Shown: positions 53,601 to 61,634, counted from the stretch's first letter. The stretch: 64,000 nucleotides of DNA from Methylobacterium oryzae (GCF_021398735.1 NZ_CP090349.1:2799001-2863000), one strand, 5' to 3'. Notes: generated by a model not told the origin, from the letters alone. Numbers and translations: made by a program.

Positions 53601-55005
53601 TCAGGGCCGAGCCGGTCTCGGCGAAGCGGGCGGTGATCTCGGCGCCCATCGCGCCGAAGCGCTCGGTCAGCTCCGAGCCGCGCGACAGGAAGGCGGATTC
53701 GAGTCCCGTCACGGAGCGCTCGAAGGTCTCGCGCACCGTGCCGGCCTGGCGCTCCAGCGCGTCGCTCACGCGGCTGCCGGTCTCCTCCAGGGTCCGGGTG
53801 AGGGCGCCGGCATTCTCCGACAGGCGGTCAGCCAGGGCGGTGCCGGCGGCCTGGAAGGCGCCGGTCGCCGTGCCGGCGCGGTCCTCGAAGCTGCGGGTCA
53901 GGGTCTCGCCGACCTCCTGGAAGCTGCCGCGCACCTCCTGGCTGGTGGCCGCCAGCGTGTCGATCAGGTCGCTGCCGCGGGCGGTCATCAGGTTGACCAC
54001 CCGGTCGCCGGCCTCGCCCAGGGAGGCGGTGATCGCGGCGCCGCGGGTCTCCAGCGCGCCGGTCACGCGCTCGCCCGCGCCGGTCACCGCGGAGACGATC
54101 CGGTCGGAGGCACCCTCCAGGTCCTGGCTCAGGCTCTGGTGCGACCCGGTGATGGCGCTGCGCACCCGCTCGGCGTTGGTGACGATCGCCTCGCGCTGGG
54201 CCACCAGCTCGTCCACGAGGGAGCGGATCCGGATCTCGTTGTCGGAATAGGCCCGCTCCAGGGTGGCGATCTCGCCGCGCACCAGGGTCTCCAGCTCGCC
54301 GGCCCGGGCGAGCGCCCGCTCGACGCCGTCGCCCACCGCCGCCACCTCGCGGCGCACGGTCTGCGACATGGTCAGGACCGCGTCGGTGGAGAAGCTCTCG
54401 GGCTCGGCCAGGCGCACTGCGACCTCGCCGACCGCGCGGGCGACGAGGCGCATCTCCTGGGCGCGCACCGCCAGCATGGCGGCGATCACGAACAGCACCA
54501 CCGGACCGAACAGGGCCGCGGCGCCGACGCTCGCCTGGAGGGCCGAGAGGCCCGACAGGACGGCGCGCAGGTCGCCGTCGGACTTCGACCACGCGACCAG
54601 CACCAGGGCGCCGATCCAGACGGCGCCGGCCGCGAGGGCGAGCAGGTAGGGCTTGGGCGAGGAGCGCACCCGCAGGGTCTGCTGCAGGATGCCGATGTTG
54701 CGCCGGTCGTCGTTGGCCACGAGCGAGCGGTCGGGGGGCAGGAGGCCGCCCTCGCGGCGGGGGCGGTCCAGGCCCGGCGGCGGCAGGTCGGAGGCGAGCG
54801 GCGGGTCGAGGTCGAGGCGCGGCGGCATGGTCCGGCCGGCGTCGAGACCGCCGTCGCGCAGCGGGTCGGCGTCACCGACATCGGGCAGGCGCGGCTCGGC
54901 GCGGCCGTCGGTGCCGTTCGGCGTCAGGGCGTCGAGGTTCAGCGCCTGCTCGATCGCAGAGAGCGCGGCCTCGGCCGGGTCCTTCAGCTTCTTCTCGGTC
55001 GCCAT
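47602..55005 (-). CDS. Giant growth-pole-ring (GPR/RgsE)-like scaffold protein
   Basis: A 2,467-residue inner-membrane protein. Layout: an acidic, Pro-rich N-terminal cytoplasmic segment (1-115); two TM helices (about 120-139 and 160-180); then about 2,000 residues of continuous helical 22-residue (two-hendecad) apolipoprotein-like repeats such as RTGALVETFDARLRALDGAV. An Ala/Pro linker (about 2230-2345) and a conserved C-terminal domain (AKMIEHRTAVDLWERYRRGE ... YTPQGRATFAEIQRRYRTDA) follow. The Agrobacterium homologue GPR (RgsE in Sinorhizobium) forms a ring at the growing pole and organises peptidoglycan synthesis. Architecture and C-terminal domain support the same role; repeats diverge too fast for simple alignment. 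Confidence 0.85.
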   Translation of the reverse strand: MATEKKLKDPAEAALSAIEQALNLDALTPNGTDGRAEPRLPDVGDADPLRDGGLDAGRTMPPRLDLDPPLASDLPPPGLDRPRREGGLLPPDRSLVANDDRRNIGILQQTLRVRSSPKPYLLALAAGAVWIGALVLVAWSKSDGDLRAVLSGLSALQASVGAAALFGPVVLFVIAAMLAVRAQEMRLVARAVGEVAVRLAEPESFSTDAVLTMSQTVRREVAAVGDGVERALARAGELETLVRGEIATLERAYSDNEIRIRSLVDELVAQREAIVTNAERVRSAITGSHQSLSQDLEGASDRIVSAVTGAGERVTGALETRGAAITASLGEAGDRVVNLMTARGSDLIDTLAATSQEVRGSFQEVGETLTRSFEDRAGTATGAFQAAGTALADRLSENAGALTRTLEETGSRVSDALERQAGTVRETFERSVTGLESAFLSRGSELTERFGAMGAEITARFAETGSALTQDIAGRGLALRAEIESAGLSVAETIEGRGRDAQAALALAASGAGETLAARAGAVRDDLVGTAERIAEALSERGGALAERMDGIAARLDETVTVRAADLEHRVAAAAEQAGGSIAHRTETVAANLEAAFAALGRGFETGASSAVQSLRGTVEGLSGEIDGRTAEAVAALRRGAEAATDALRGTAEDATGAVEARTLEAVRVFERRVADSAAALSARTEEAAAALRAAADQASQAAETQTRDAAARLAAALDTLRNASGEVTGAVEAETAILTARFRDAADRAGTELGARGTDAVAAVRAALDDLNRELAARTGDATGSLAEAARAISADLAARISEMEAAFGEHGRSVAELLAGHADETQARISGTGRDIVLAVASQGARIADTLSQTGASFAETADGRVRAIDETLGNRLAALQETIARGDILADRINRDTAALGETVGARLEEMDRLLTGKGEAVAETIATRAREAGSLIETHLGGLETRSAERAAAIAAAVAALVGQIDDHLGSRANAVDDALRARTDEMARVMAEGHRGLMEMLEGRTSGLGQDIARHTGEIARRIEESAGHFDTGVIGRLQAIAETLDQRARLVDESFGVQAFEAIRLIEARTRAVDEELAGRTRDLVAMIADRTGGLDGAMAERVRALTGTIEEATRGLEAALANRADSMIRLVDERTENADAALAARTEAVHAAFAERADLIGRLIDERIAAMSGELDEKGRAVFGAIGGRITELARLLDRGGTSLAELIDQRGESVLAKLQQTIADAERMLDAGEGRLGHTLSSRTADISGLLDEGVRSVHTLLDDRTNQIRVLLDDHAGTLAATLDGRMGPIHEALDGRGQAMVAALEGAFGSATGALDDRTRQLGSLFDERLGHLESLVDGRGTRLADTLTARAQALRTLFEEAQSALDGVVEGGGGRFAAAVDARIQSLRAVLEEAPAAVSALVETRERQLAATLDARTQRLHTLFEEAQAGLRDLVDGRGQEVADAIAARTEGLRTTLDAAPAQMADLLDTRLSDLQGLFERAQGEIDRLVDTRGRQIAGTIEHRTQALQTTIEGVNPAIAGLLEERENRLAETLKERTGELQTLFDRVQNRLGALVEGTGRDVSERVDARVETLRATFEQARAAIEGLLEDRGQALVAAAEGRTGALVEVFDARLRALDGAVEGRTGALVETFDARLRALDGAVEGRTGALVETFDARLRELDGVVEGRTAALAQAVEAQSEALARGVDARADAFTQRIDSRMRLFATLVAQRADTLATAFDDRHEAFAGLMDERTASLVAALDERARAHAEQVEAHNAALAETLSRREAALAGLIDARTEALGAGFERRATALGALVDARGEALSRRLAESAETLVRAIEERGGALLASVEGSGRAVGDSLEGHVERLRSAIDGPMMDLSRALSDRAEAIERTLAETGMPLAESLRERTEELAVQSRASAELLRAAVEDGAGRTLSELFETNDRMGRELGALLQRIEAANTALTDLVAGADTNLGAIEQGLAGRIEQVQGALERIAAETGRASAGVSAQVEALRGAADGALSEASRLAETLDGRGRSLGEQTAAHVAALDRAAASLAAIEERLDSALSGRETKLTEALAAFEARAAALEQNGTALAQTIEQTLRAAEERARSVGESLAQSAQGAGASVTSAFADLKDSASAEGEKAAQGVRQVIEEAAREMRSGFQEAQASFGDSFSALREMAGSIRGELDATRAELAKGVLELPRETQDATGEMRRVVADQIKALNELSSLVSRSGRSVDVAQPQAQPQRRVAESGGRAVAAAAPAAAPVAPAMPTAAPAAPALPAPAATPRPAAAKIEAPRPSATARPAQAGDKRGWLSDLLTRASLDDDEEPAADAPAAAPAPAPAARRPAVAAAETGRIALDTISTDIAKMIEHRTAVDLWERYRRGEPNLFDPRIYTPQGRATFAEIQRRYRTDAEFRRSVDRYVSEFERLLGDVVKNDSDAKRTDAYLTSETGKVYTMLAHASGRFDGA
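49980..50177 (-). repeat. Three near-identical 66-base repeats inside gpr
   Basis: Landmark GGGCGTCGAA recurs at 50001, 50067 and 50133, exactly 66 bases apart. The units encode GRTGALVETFDARLRALDGA plus two residues, i.e. one 22-residue repeat each. They differ at only a few bases, unlike the rest of the repeat array, so they look like a recent expansion. Confidence 0.9.
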
Positions 55006-55140
55006 ACAACGCCTCGTTACACGGGTTCACCGGCGCCTGGAGAGGCTTGAGCCGGAGACGCAACGCCCCGTTTACCATTACAAGACTAAACTCGGGCAGC
55101 GACTGCCGATACCCGAGCCCTCGACCGGCCCCAGAAAAGG

Positions 55141-55155
55141 TTAACCGAATGGTTA
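55141..55155 (-). promoter_or_regulatory. Weak CtrA-like motif between gpr and hpt
   Basis: TTAACCGAATGGTTA: one perfect TTAA half and one GTTA half with seven-base spacing, within GGTTAACC. It lies 136 bases upstream of gpr and 139 upstream of hpt in their 288-base divergent gap. An inverted repeat GTTTA/TAAAC (55070-55091) lies closer to gpr. Low-confidence site. Confidence 0.25.
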
Positions 55156-55293
55156 CCGGGCCCGTCGCTCGCCGCCTCCACCATCCTGCCGCAGGGGAGG
55201 GGTCGGGCGCGATCCCCACCCGGCGAATCAGGGGGTGAATTGTGTGGATCAGATCCGCAATCCCCGACGAATCCGGATGCCGGGAGCCCGAGC

Positions 55294-55614
55294 ATGCAGG
55301 CCATCGACCCCGCGGAACTCGAGGCCCAGACCGGCGGCGACGCCGATCTGGCCCGTGAGGTTCTGGAGCTGTTCGCCGGCCAGTGCCGGTCGATCCTGCC
55401 GCGCCTCGCCGACCCGGCCCTGCCGCGGGCGCAGCGCGCCGACCTCGCCCACACCCTGAAGGGCTCGGCCGCGGGCGTCGGGGCGATCCACGTGCGGGCG
55501 CTCGCGGACGCCGCGGAGACGCGCCTGCGCGCCGGCACCGGGGCGGTGCCGGTCGACGACCTCGCGGCCGCGGTCGCGCGGGCGCTGGCGGAGATCGCGG
55601 AGGCGCGCGCCTGA
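55294..55614 (+). CDS. Histidine phosphotransfer (Hpt) domain protein
   Basis: A 106-residue stand-alone Hpt module. The phosphorylatable histidine is in ADLAHTLKGSAAGVGAIHVR, the H-box. The N-terminal helix DADLAREVLELFAGQCRSIL is standard. It would shuttle phosphate between a hybrid kinase and a response regulator, as ChpT does for CtrA, but this is the single-domain Hpt type, not ChpT. Divergent from gpr; no kinase gene is adjacent. Confidence 0.88.
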   Translation: MQAIDPAELEAQTGGDADLAREVLELFAGQCRSILPRLADPALPRAQRADLAHTLKGSAAGVGAIHVRALADAAETRLRAGTGAVPVDDLAAAVARALAEIAEARA

Positions 55615-55747
55615 CGGTGTCGCCCAATGCGGCGATCGATCCGGGACCGGTGTCTAATGCCGCGCTTGCATTCCGCGTTTCCAGCCGCCAAGCAGGCACG
55701 CCGCCCGTCGGACAAATTGCGCTCGACGCGAGCCCGGAGCCCCCAGC

Positions 55748-56068
55748 ATGCCCAAGATCACCTACGTCGACCACGCCGGGACGGAACGGACCGTCGAAGG
55801 CAGCGTCGGCGCGACCGTGATGGAGACGGCTATGCGCAACAACGTCCCGGGCATCGACGCGGAGTGCGGGGGCGCCTGCGCCTGCGCCACCTGCCACGTC
55901 TACGTGGCCGACGCCTGGATCGACACGGTCGGCAAGGCGCAGGACATGGAGCAGGACATGCTGGATTTCGCCAGCGACGTCCGCGAGAATTCCCGCCTCT
56001 CCTGCCAGATCAAGATCACGCCGGCGATGGACGGCCTCGTGGTGACGACGCCGTCCCAGCAGGGCTGA
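55748..56068 (+). CDS. [2Fe-2S] ferredoxin, adrenodoxin type
   Basis: A 106-residue electron carrier. Cluster cysteines are in [17 protein letters not shown] (C-X5-C-X2-C) and [28 protein letters not shown] and [18 protein letters not shown] match the vertebrate/bacterial-type [2Fe-2S] ferredoxins (FdxB class) used by P450s or Fe-S assembly. No partner reductase or isc gene is adjacent, so the partner is unknown. Confidence 0.94.
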   Translation: MPKITYVDHAGTERTVEGSVGATVMETAMRNNVPGIDAECGGACACATCHVYVADAWIDTVGKAQDMEQDMLDFASDVRENSRLSCQIKITPAMDGLVVTTPSQQG

Positions 56069-56100
56069 GACGGAAACCGTCTCGGTCGCGCGATCCCCGC

Positions 56101-56192
56101 CCGTCCTCGCGAGCGCAGCGAAGCGACCCAGGGTGGCACGACGTCCGCGTATGCGGCGCTGCTGGATCGCTTCGCTGCGCTCGCGAGGACGG
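56101..56192. repeat. REP-like palindromic element, copy 2
   Basis: Perfect 26-base inverted repeat: arms 56101-56126 and 56167-56192, 40-base centre, same GCGAGCGNAGCGAAGC core as the copies at 24808 and 62291. It lies between the ferredoxin and VWA genes, which converge here, consistent with a bidirectional terminator. Confidence 0.9.
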
Positions 56193-56237
56193 CATCGCCT
56201 CCGGTCGCGTCGCGCTGTGAGGCCGTAAAGGCACCTG

Positions 56238-57413
56238 TCATCGCACCAGCGCCCGCGCCGCGGCGTCGAGCCCGTCCAGGGTGAGGGGGAACATCCGACC
56301 GGCGACAAGCCGCTGCATCATGCCGATCGACTGGGTGTAGCCCCAGTGCGTCTCGGGCACCGGGTTCAGCCACGCCGCCTTCGGGAAATGGTCGAGGAGC
56401 CGCTGCATCCAGGTGGCGCCCGCCTCCTCGTTCCAGTGCTCCACGGAGCCGCCGGGCGTCGCGATCTCGTAGGGGCTCATCGAGGCGTCACCCACGAAGA
56501 CGAGCCGGTAGTCGCTGCCGTAGGTGCGGATCACGTCGAGGAGCGGCGTCTTGGCCTCGTGGCGCCGCCGGTTCTCGGTCCAGACCGCCTCGTAGGGGCA
56601 GTTGTGGAAGTAGTAGTGCGCGAGGTGCTTGAACTCCGAGCGCGCCGCCGAGAACAGGGCCTCCGCCTGCTCGATGTGCCAGTCCATCGAGCCGCCGACG
56701 TCCAGGAACAGCAGCACCTTCACGGCGTTGCGCCGCTCCGGCCGCAGCTTCACGTCGATGTAGCCCTGGCGGGCGCTCGCGCGGATCGTGCCGTCGAGGT
56801 CGAGCTCCTCCGCCGCGCCGGTCCGGGCGAAGCGGCGCAGGCGCCGCAGCGCCAGGCGCATGTTGCGCGCGCCGATCTCGCGGTCGTCGTCGAGGTCCTT
56901 GAACTCGCGCTTGTCCCAGACCTTCACCGCTCGGAAGTTGCGGTTGCCGTCCTGGCCGATGCGGATCCCCTCGGGATTGTAGCCGTAGGCGCCGAAGGGC
57001 GAGGTGCCGCCGGTCCCGATCCATTTCGAGCCGCCCTGGTGGCGCCCCTTCTGCTCGGCGAGGCGCTGCTTCAGGGTCTCGAACAGCTTGTCCCAGCCGA
57101 GCGCCTTCAGCTCCGCCTTCTCGGCCTCGGTCAGGTACTTCTCGGCGAGCTTCCTGAGCCATTCCTCCGGGATCGCGGCGGGCTCGACCGCCTCGCCCAG
57201 GGTCTCCAGCCCCTTGAACACCGTGCCGAACACCCGGTCGAACCGGTCGAGATGCGCCTCGTCCTTCACGAGCGCGGTGCGCGACAGGAAGTAGAACGCC
57301 TCGACGTCGTGCTCCGCGAGGCCCCGGTCCAGGGCGCCGAGCAGGGTCAGGTACTCCTTCAGGGAGACGGGGACCTTGGCGTCCCGGAGGGCCGTGAAGA
57401 ACTGCAGCAGCAT
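56238..57413 (-). CDS. CoxE-like VWA domain protein
   Basis: A 391-residue cytoplasmic protein with an N-terminal helical region (MLLQFFTALRDAKVPVSLKE) and a C-terminal von Willebrand A-like domain. The MIDAS-like motif is VLLFLDVGGSMDWH (DxGxS rather than DxSxS), and a later acidic site is VFVGDASMSPYEI. Family members work with a MoxR-type AAA+ ATPase as a metal-insertion or assembly chaperone. A suitable ATPase is encoded at 62506, five kilobases away, rather than adjacent. ATG 57413 is used; the frame is open upstream without family residues. Confidence 0.88.
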   Translation of the reverse strand: MLLQFFTALRDAKVPVSLKEYLTLLGALDRGLAEHDVEAFYFLSRTALVKDEAHLDRFDRVFGTVFKGLETLGEAVEPAAIPEEWLRKLAEKYLTEAEKAELKALGWDKLFETLKQRLAEQKGRHQGGSKWIGTGGTSPFGAYGYNPEGIRIGQDGNRNFRAVKVWDKREFKDLDDDREIGARNMRLALRRLRRFARTGAAEELDLDGTIRASARQGYIDVKLRPERRNAVKVLLFLDVGGSMDWHIEQAEALFSAARSEFKHLAHYYFHNCPYEAVWTENRRRHEAKTPLLDVIRTYGSDYRLVFVGDASMSPYEIATPGGSVEHWNEEAGATWMQRLLDHFPKAAWLNPVPETHWGYTQSIGMMQRLVAGRMFPLTLDGLDAAARALVR

Positions 57414-57748
57414 GCCGGGAGAACGCGCCAGCCGGGCGTCCGGGTCAAGCCCGCGCGAATCGGTCGGCGCGCCGCCGAGCGTGGCAGGACTTTTCCGAAG
57501 GACTTCCGAGTCTTCGCCGATGGTCGACAAGATTCAGCCCCGTCGGCAGCGCCGATTCCGGCGCCCAAACGAGTCTCTCCGACCCGATGGGACTCATAAC
57601 CTGGGCATAAGTCGTCGAATCTGTTGATATGTGACCGGACAAGCCTCGCCCAGTCACTCAATCGGTCATGGGAATCGCTCAACTCGGGACATCGAGTGTG
57701 TGCGGACGCGGCAGCGCGGCCGACACGGAGCTAGCGAGGAGACCTGCG
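57414..57748. other. Divergent intergenic region, VWA gene / unknown gene
   Basis: 335 bases between two divergent genes. The part around 57590-57640 is less GC-rich and is the likely promoter area. No hairpin terminator, riboswitch or CtrA/LexA box was recognised. Confidence 0.4.
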
Positions 57749-58156
57749 ATGGCGGTCATCCTGCGGAATCTGACGGAATTCAAGCGGTTTCTCGGGAAGC
57801 CGGGGGCGACGATTCAGCTGGTGCGCAACACCTTCATGGACCGCCAGCCGGAGGCGACCCGGGACGCCTACCGCGACAAGGGCATGTACGCCCCGCGGGC
57901 GGTGCAGGCCCTGTCGCGCAAGGCCGCGGTCTTCACCCTGCGGGGCTATCCCGGGACGGTCTGGCTCTACTGGGACAAGGGCGCCCGCGGCTGGCGCTTC
58001 TCCGGCGACACCGTGACGGTGCCCCTGGTCACCGGCCTCGGGCCGGCGGACGAGCTGGTCTACCGGTGCAGCTTCGCCGACGGGTTCGAGCCGGCGCCGC
58101 GCAGCCGCGCGGCGCGGCGGGCCAAGCACGAGGACGCGCACCCGGTCCTGATCTGA
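57749..58156 (+). CDS. Conserved-looking hypothetical protein (135 aa)
   Basis: Starts MAVILRNLTEFKRFLGKPGA behind a GAGGAG seven bases upstream. Later segments are RNTFMDRQPEATRDAYRDKG and FTLRGYPGTVWLYWDKGARG, with a basic C-terminus. No signal peptide or membrane helix. The composition and strong ribosome site say it is real. I do not recognise the family. It converges with the KefB gene 63 bases away. Confidence 0.65.
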   Translation: MAVILRNLTEFKRFLGKPGATIQLVRNTFMDRQPEATRDAYRDKGMYAPRAVQALSRKAAVFTLRGYPGTVWLYWDKGARGWRFSGDTVTVPLVTGLGPADELVYRCSFADGFEPAPRSRAARRAKHEDAHPVLI

Positions 58157-58219
58157 GCGGGGCCCCCGGGACCTCCGCTCGGATCTCCCGCCTCAGGCCG
58201 CCCCCTCTAGGCCGCCCCC

Positions 58220-60064
58220 TCAGGCCTCCTGGCCGGCCGCCTCCTGGCGCTCGGGCTCCCGCTTGACCGGGGCCTTGCCGAGTGCCTTCCCGACGGTCCG
58301 GCGGGCCCGGAAGATCGGCTTCGACTCGCCCTCGCGCTTCTTCAGCAGGGCGCGGTACTCGTCCCGCCGCTCGTGGATCGACGCGATCACCAGCCCCATC
58401 GGCACGCCGACATCGACCAGCACGGCCTCCGACAGCTGCAGCGAGGCCTCGATCGTCTCCGGGACCGCGTCGTCGACGCCGAGCTCGTAGAGCGAGGAGG
58501 CGTGGCGGGCGTCGCGGGCCCGGGCCACGATGGTCAGGTCCGGCCGCTCGGCGCGGGCCGCCGCCACCGCCGCCTCGACGGCGCGGGGATTGTCGAGGGT
58601 GACGACCAGCGCCCGGGCCGTGGCGATGTCGCAGCGGCGCAGCATCTCGGTGTTGCCGCTGTCGCCGAAATAGACCGGCGCCCCGGCACGGCGCTGCTCG
58701 GCCACCCGCGCGGCGTCGGAATCGAGGGCGATGTACGGGATCTTGTGCCGCTCCAGCATCTCGCCGACCTGCCGGCCGACGCGGCCGAACCCCGCGACGA
58801 TCACCCGGTTCCCCACGCGCTCCGGCACCGGCTCCGCCTTGGCGGTGGCCTGGGCGCTGGCGGTCGCCCGCAGCTTGAGCCGGCGGCCGACGGCGGCGAG
58901 CGCCGGGATCATGATCATCGTGACCGTGGTCACCACGAGGGCCGCCGCGCCGACCTCCTCCGGCACCAGGCCGGTGGCCATGGCGCCGCCGATCAGCACG
59001 TAGGCGAACTCGCCGCCCGGACCGAGGAGGAGCGCCGTCTCCAGCGCCACCGGCCGGGGGATCTTCAGCACGGGGGCCGCCATCATCACCACGGCGGCCT
59101 TGATCAGGACCAGCGCCAGCGACAGGCCGATGATCGCCCCCGGCGTCGCCATCAGCTGCGCCGGGTCGAGGTTCATGCCCACCGAGACGAAGAACACGCC
59201 GAGCAGCAGGCCCTTGAACGGGTCGATCGTCGCCTCGATGGCCCGGCGGTACTCGGTTTCGGCCAGCAGCAGGCCGGCCACGAAGGCGCCCAGCGTCATC
59301 GACAGGCCGCTCGCCGCCGCGGTCAGCGCCGTGCCGACGATGACCAGCAGGCAGGCGGCCATGAACAGCTCGGTGGAGCGCGTGCGCGCCACGAGCTGGA
59401 ACAGCGGGCGCAGGGCGAGGCGGCCCGCCACCACGATCAGGGCCAGCGCGATCGCCGCTTGGCCCAGCGCCAGGGCGAGGGCCCAGCCCTTGTCGCCGCC
59501 GTCGTCGCGGCCGAGCACCGCGATCGCGAACAGGGCCGGGGCCACCGCCAGGTCCTGGAACAGCAGCACCGCGAAGCTCGTGCGCCCGGTCGGCGCGTTC
59601 AGCCGCTTCTGCTCGGCGAGGACCGGCAGGACCACCGCGGTCGACGACAGCGCGAGGCCGATGCCGACGATCACCGCGCCGGTGAGCGGCACGTTGAGCC
59701 CGTAGAGGATCGCCCCGAGGATCAGCGCGGAGCAGCCCACCTGCAGGGAGCCGAGGCCGAAGACCAGCCGGCGCAGCACCCGCAGGCGCTCCCACGACAG
59801 CTCGATCCCGATCATGAACATCAGGAAGATCACGCCGAACTCGGCGAGGTGCGAGATCTCGGCCCGGTTGCCGATGGTGAAGAGGTGCACGGAGGGATAG
59901 GTGTCGGCCAGCCGGCCGAGGCCGAAGGGTCCGAGCAGGGCCCCGGCGCCGATGAAGCCGAGCACCGGCGAGATCCGCAGGCGGTGGAACAGCGGCACCA
60001 CGATGCCCGCTGTGACGAGAAACAGGATCGCTTCCTTGTAGGAGCCGGCGTGGACCTCTGGCAT
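58220..60064 (-). CDS. KefB-type CPA2 potassium/proton antiporter
   Basis: A 614-residue monovalent cation:proton antiporter-2. The N-terminal exchanger domain (about 10-385) includes LGFIGAGALLGPFGLGRLAD, GIELSWERLRVLRR and LLFQDLAVAPALFAI, the ion-binding QD motif. The C-terminal RCK/TrkA-N domain (about 410-530) has NRVIVAGFGRVGRQVGEML and YFGDSGNTEMLRR for nucleotide or glutathione-adduct sensing. KefB-type systems acidify the cytoplasm during electrophile stress, which would suit an aldehyde-producing methylotroph. ATG 60064 (MPEVHAGSYKEAIL) directly precedes helix 1. Confidence 0.92.
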   Translation of the reverse strand: MPEVHAGSYKEAILFLVTAGIVVPLFHRLRISPVLGFIGAGALLGPFGLGRLADTYPSVHLFTIGNRAEISHLAEFGVIFLMFMIGIELSWERLRVLRRLVFGLGSLQVGCSALILGAILYGLNVPLTGAVIVGIGLALSSTAVVLPVLAEQKRLNAPTGRTSFAVLLFQDLAVAPALFAIAVLGRDDGGDKGWALALALGQAAIALALIVVAGRLALRPLFQLVARTRSTELFMAACLLVIVGTALTAAASGLSMTLGAFVAGLLLAETEYRRAIEATIDPFKGLLLGVFFVSVGMNLDPAQLMATPGAIIGLSLALVLIKAAVVMMAAPVLKIPRPVALETALLLGPGGEFAYVLIGGAMATGLVPEEVGAAALVVTTVTMIMIPALAAVGRRLKLRATASAQATAKAEPVPERVGNRVIVAGFGRVGRQVGEMLERHKIPYIALDSDAARVAEQRRAGAPVYFGDSGNTEMLRRCDIATARALVVTLDNPRAVEAAVAAARAERPDLTIVARARDARHASSLYELGVDDAVPETIEASLQLSEAVLVDVGVPMGLVIASIHERRDEYRALLKKREGESKPIFRARRTVGKALGKAPVKREPERQEAAGQEA

Positions 60065-60374
60065 CGGCGGCGGATCGAACCTCGTCTCTCGGGGGTGGGG
60101 AGCGCCGCTCACGGCCGCGCGATCATGGGTCGGCGGCGCCCTCGGAGCAACCGGATTCGGCCGGCGACCGGTCCCGCGGACGTGCGTTCCGACACAAGCC
60201 GGATACAGGCGCGGGTGAGACATTTCGGTCACCGGCACGCGGGATGCGGACGGCATCCAAAGGAGGCATGCGGTGAAGGCGTGCAACGCGGCCCAAAATC
60301 GGCACAATGCGCGCATACACGCCTGAGTTAACCGGGGGTTAAGCTCGGCCGGGCTCGGCCCGGAACTGGACCGG
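60065..60374. other. Divergent intergenic region, kefB / unknown operon
   Basis: 310 bases between divergent genes. The only clear signal is the perfect TTAA-N7-TTAA box near the right end. The rest is GC-rich without recognisable coding or RNA features. Confidence 0.5.
60328..60342 (+). promoter_or_regulatory. Perfect CtrA consensus box
   Basis: TTAA (60328-60331), seven bases CCGGGGG, TTAA (60339-60342): all eight defined positions of the CtrA site. It lies 32 bases before the ATG at 60375, so transcription would start just downstream and give a short leader, or CtrA would act as a repressor. It is the strongest such site in the window. Confidence 0.7.
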
Positions 60375-61634
60375 ATGGATGCGACGAGGCCGATGATCTC
60401 CATCAAATCGATATTTGCCGGTCCGGCAGCGCCCCCCAGCCGCGACCTCGAGCGCGAGAAGCGCGAGTGGAAGCTCGAGTCGGACCGCTGGCGGCACCAG
60501 CGCCACGTCGAGAAGGGCTACCGCATCAAGTGGGGCTACGTGGCGATCGCGTACCTCGTCGAGTTCATGGTGATCGGCGCCTCGCTCTGGGGCGCGTGGC
60601 TGTTCGCGGGCGTCTACAGCGACGGCGACTGGCACGCCTTCTACTTCATGCTGCTGGCGCCGCTGGTCTACGCCGCGGTGGAGCTGTGCCGCGTGCCGCT
60701 CGGCATCCTGGCCCGGACCCAGCGCTCCTACTTCGTGCGCGGCCTCGCCGTGCTGGGCATCATCTTCGCGGCGGGCGTGACCACCAAGTCGGTGTCGCAG
60801 CTCGGCGAGATGATGTTCCATCCCCGCCTGATGGAGGCGGCCCGGACCAAGACCGCCCTGAAGGACGCCCAGGCCGACCGCGCCACGATCGGCGACCGGA
60901 TCAAGGCGGCCGACGAGCGCGTGGCGCAGTACACGGCCGAGCTCGACCAGATCGAGAAGCGCTCCGCCGACAACGCCCAGCAGCTCGCCGGCCTCCCGGC
61001 CCAGCGCTGCGAGCGGGTCTTCGGCACCAACAGCAAGGGCCGGAAGTACCAGAACCTGAAATGCGTGGCCGATCCCCGCGTCGCCGCCCTGTCGCAGGGC
61101 GTCGCCAAGGCGTCCGCCGACCGCGCCGGGATGATCAAGGACCTGGAGGAGGCCCGCAAGGCGCGCGCCGCCCTCGATCCGGGCGCCGCCGACCGCCGCG
61201 TGGCCGATGCCGAGCAGGGCTACCGCAACGCGGTCAACCGCTCGCAGCTCCACTCCTTCACCGCCATGGTCTACGGCGTCGACCCGATCGACGTGACCGA
61301 GAGCCAGGTCCACGCCTTCCTGCGGATCTTCGTGTTCCTGCCCGCGGTCTGCGCCGCCTTCGCGTCGACGATCCTGGCGCTCTGCGCGGTCTCGACCCGC
61401 CGGACCTTCATGGACGAGGACGATCTCGGCGCCGCCGTGAACCCGGAGGCGGCCCCCTACATGCTCGACGCGATCGCCGACGCCCTGCGCTCGCACCCCG
61501 AGCCGATCCTGCCGCGCGCCGCCAACGCGTCGGGCGCGGTGATCCCGATGAACCGGCCGGCCCAGGGCCAGCAGGCGCTGCCGAACCAGACCCATCCGGG
61601 CCCGACCCTCCCTGCCGCTGGAGCCGGCGCATGA
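60375..61634 (+). CDS. Unrecognised four-helix membrane protein with coiled-coil loop
   Basis: A 419-residue protein I cannot assign. It has a charged N-terminal cytoplasmic helix (RDLEREKREWKLESDRWRHQ). TM1 is about 54-80, TM2 about 88-112 and TM3 about 121-138. A roughly 160-residue hydrophilic, mostly helical loop (about 145-310) has coiled-coil character and a cysteine pair, C212 and C230. TM4 is about 314-340, and a Pro/Gln-rich cytoplasmic tail follows. It overlaps the next gene by four bases (ATGA). A CtrA box directly precedes it. ATG 60375 or 60393 could be the start. Confidence 0.75.
   Translation: MDATRPMISIKSIFAGPAAPPSRDLEREKREWKLESDRWRHQRHVEKGYRIKWGYVAIAYLVEFMVIGASLWGAWLFAGVYSDGDWHAFYFMLLAPLVYAAVELCRVPLGILARTQRSYFVRGLAVLGIIFAAGVTTKSVSQLGEMMFHPRLMEAARTKTALKDAQADRATIGDRIKAADERVAQYTAELDQIEKRSADNAQQLAGLPAQRCERVFGTNSKGRKYQNLKCVADPRVAALSQGVAKASADRAGMIKDLEEARKARAALDPGAADRRVADAEQGYRNAVNRSQLHSFTAMVYGVDPIDVTESQVHAFLRIFVFLPAVCAAFASTILALCAVSTRRTFMDEDDLGAAVNPEAAPYMLDAIADALRSHPEPILPRAANASGAVIPMNRPAQGQQALPNQTHPGPTLPAAGAGA

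Noticed and set aside
47527..55050. A 2,507-codon open frame exactly opposite gpr
   Set aside because: It mirrors the gpr codons. Very high GC3 and the repetitive code suppress stop codons on the other strand; its translation shows low-complexity text with no family features.
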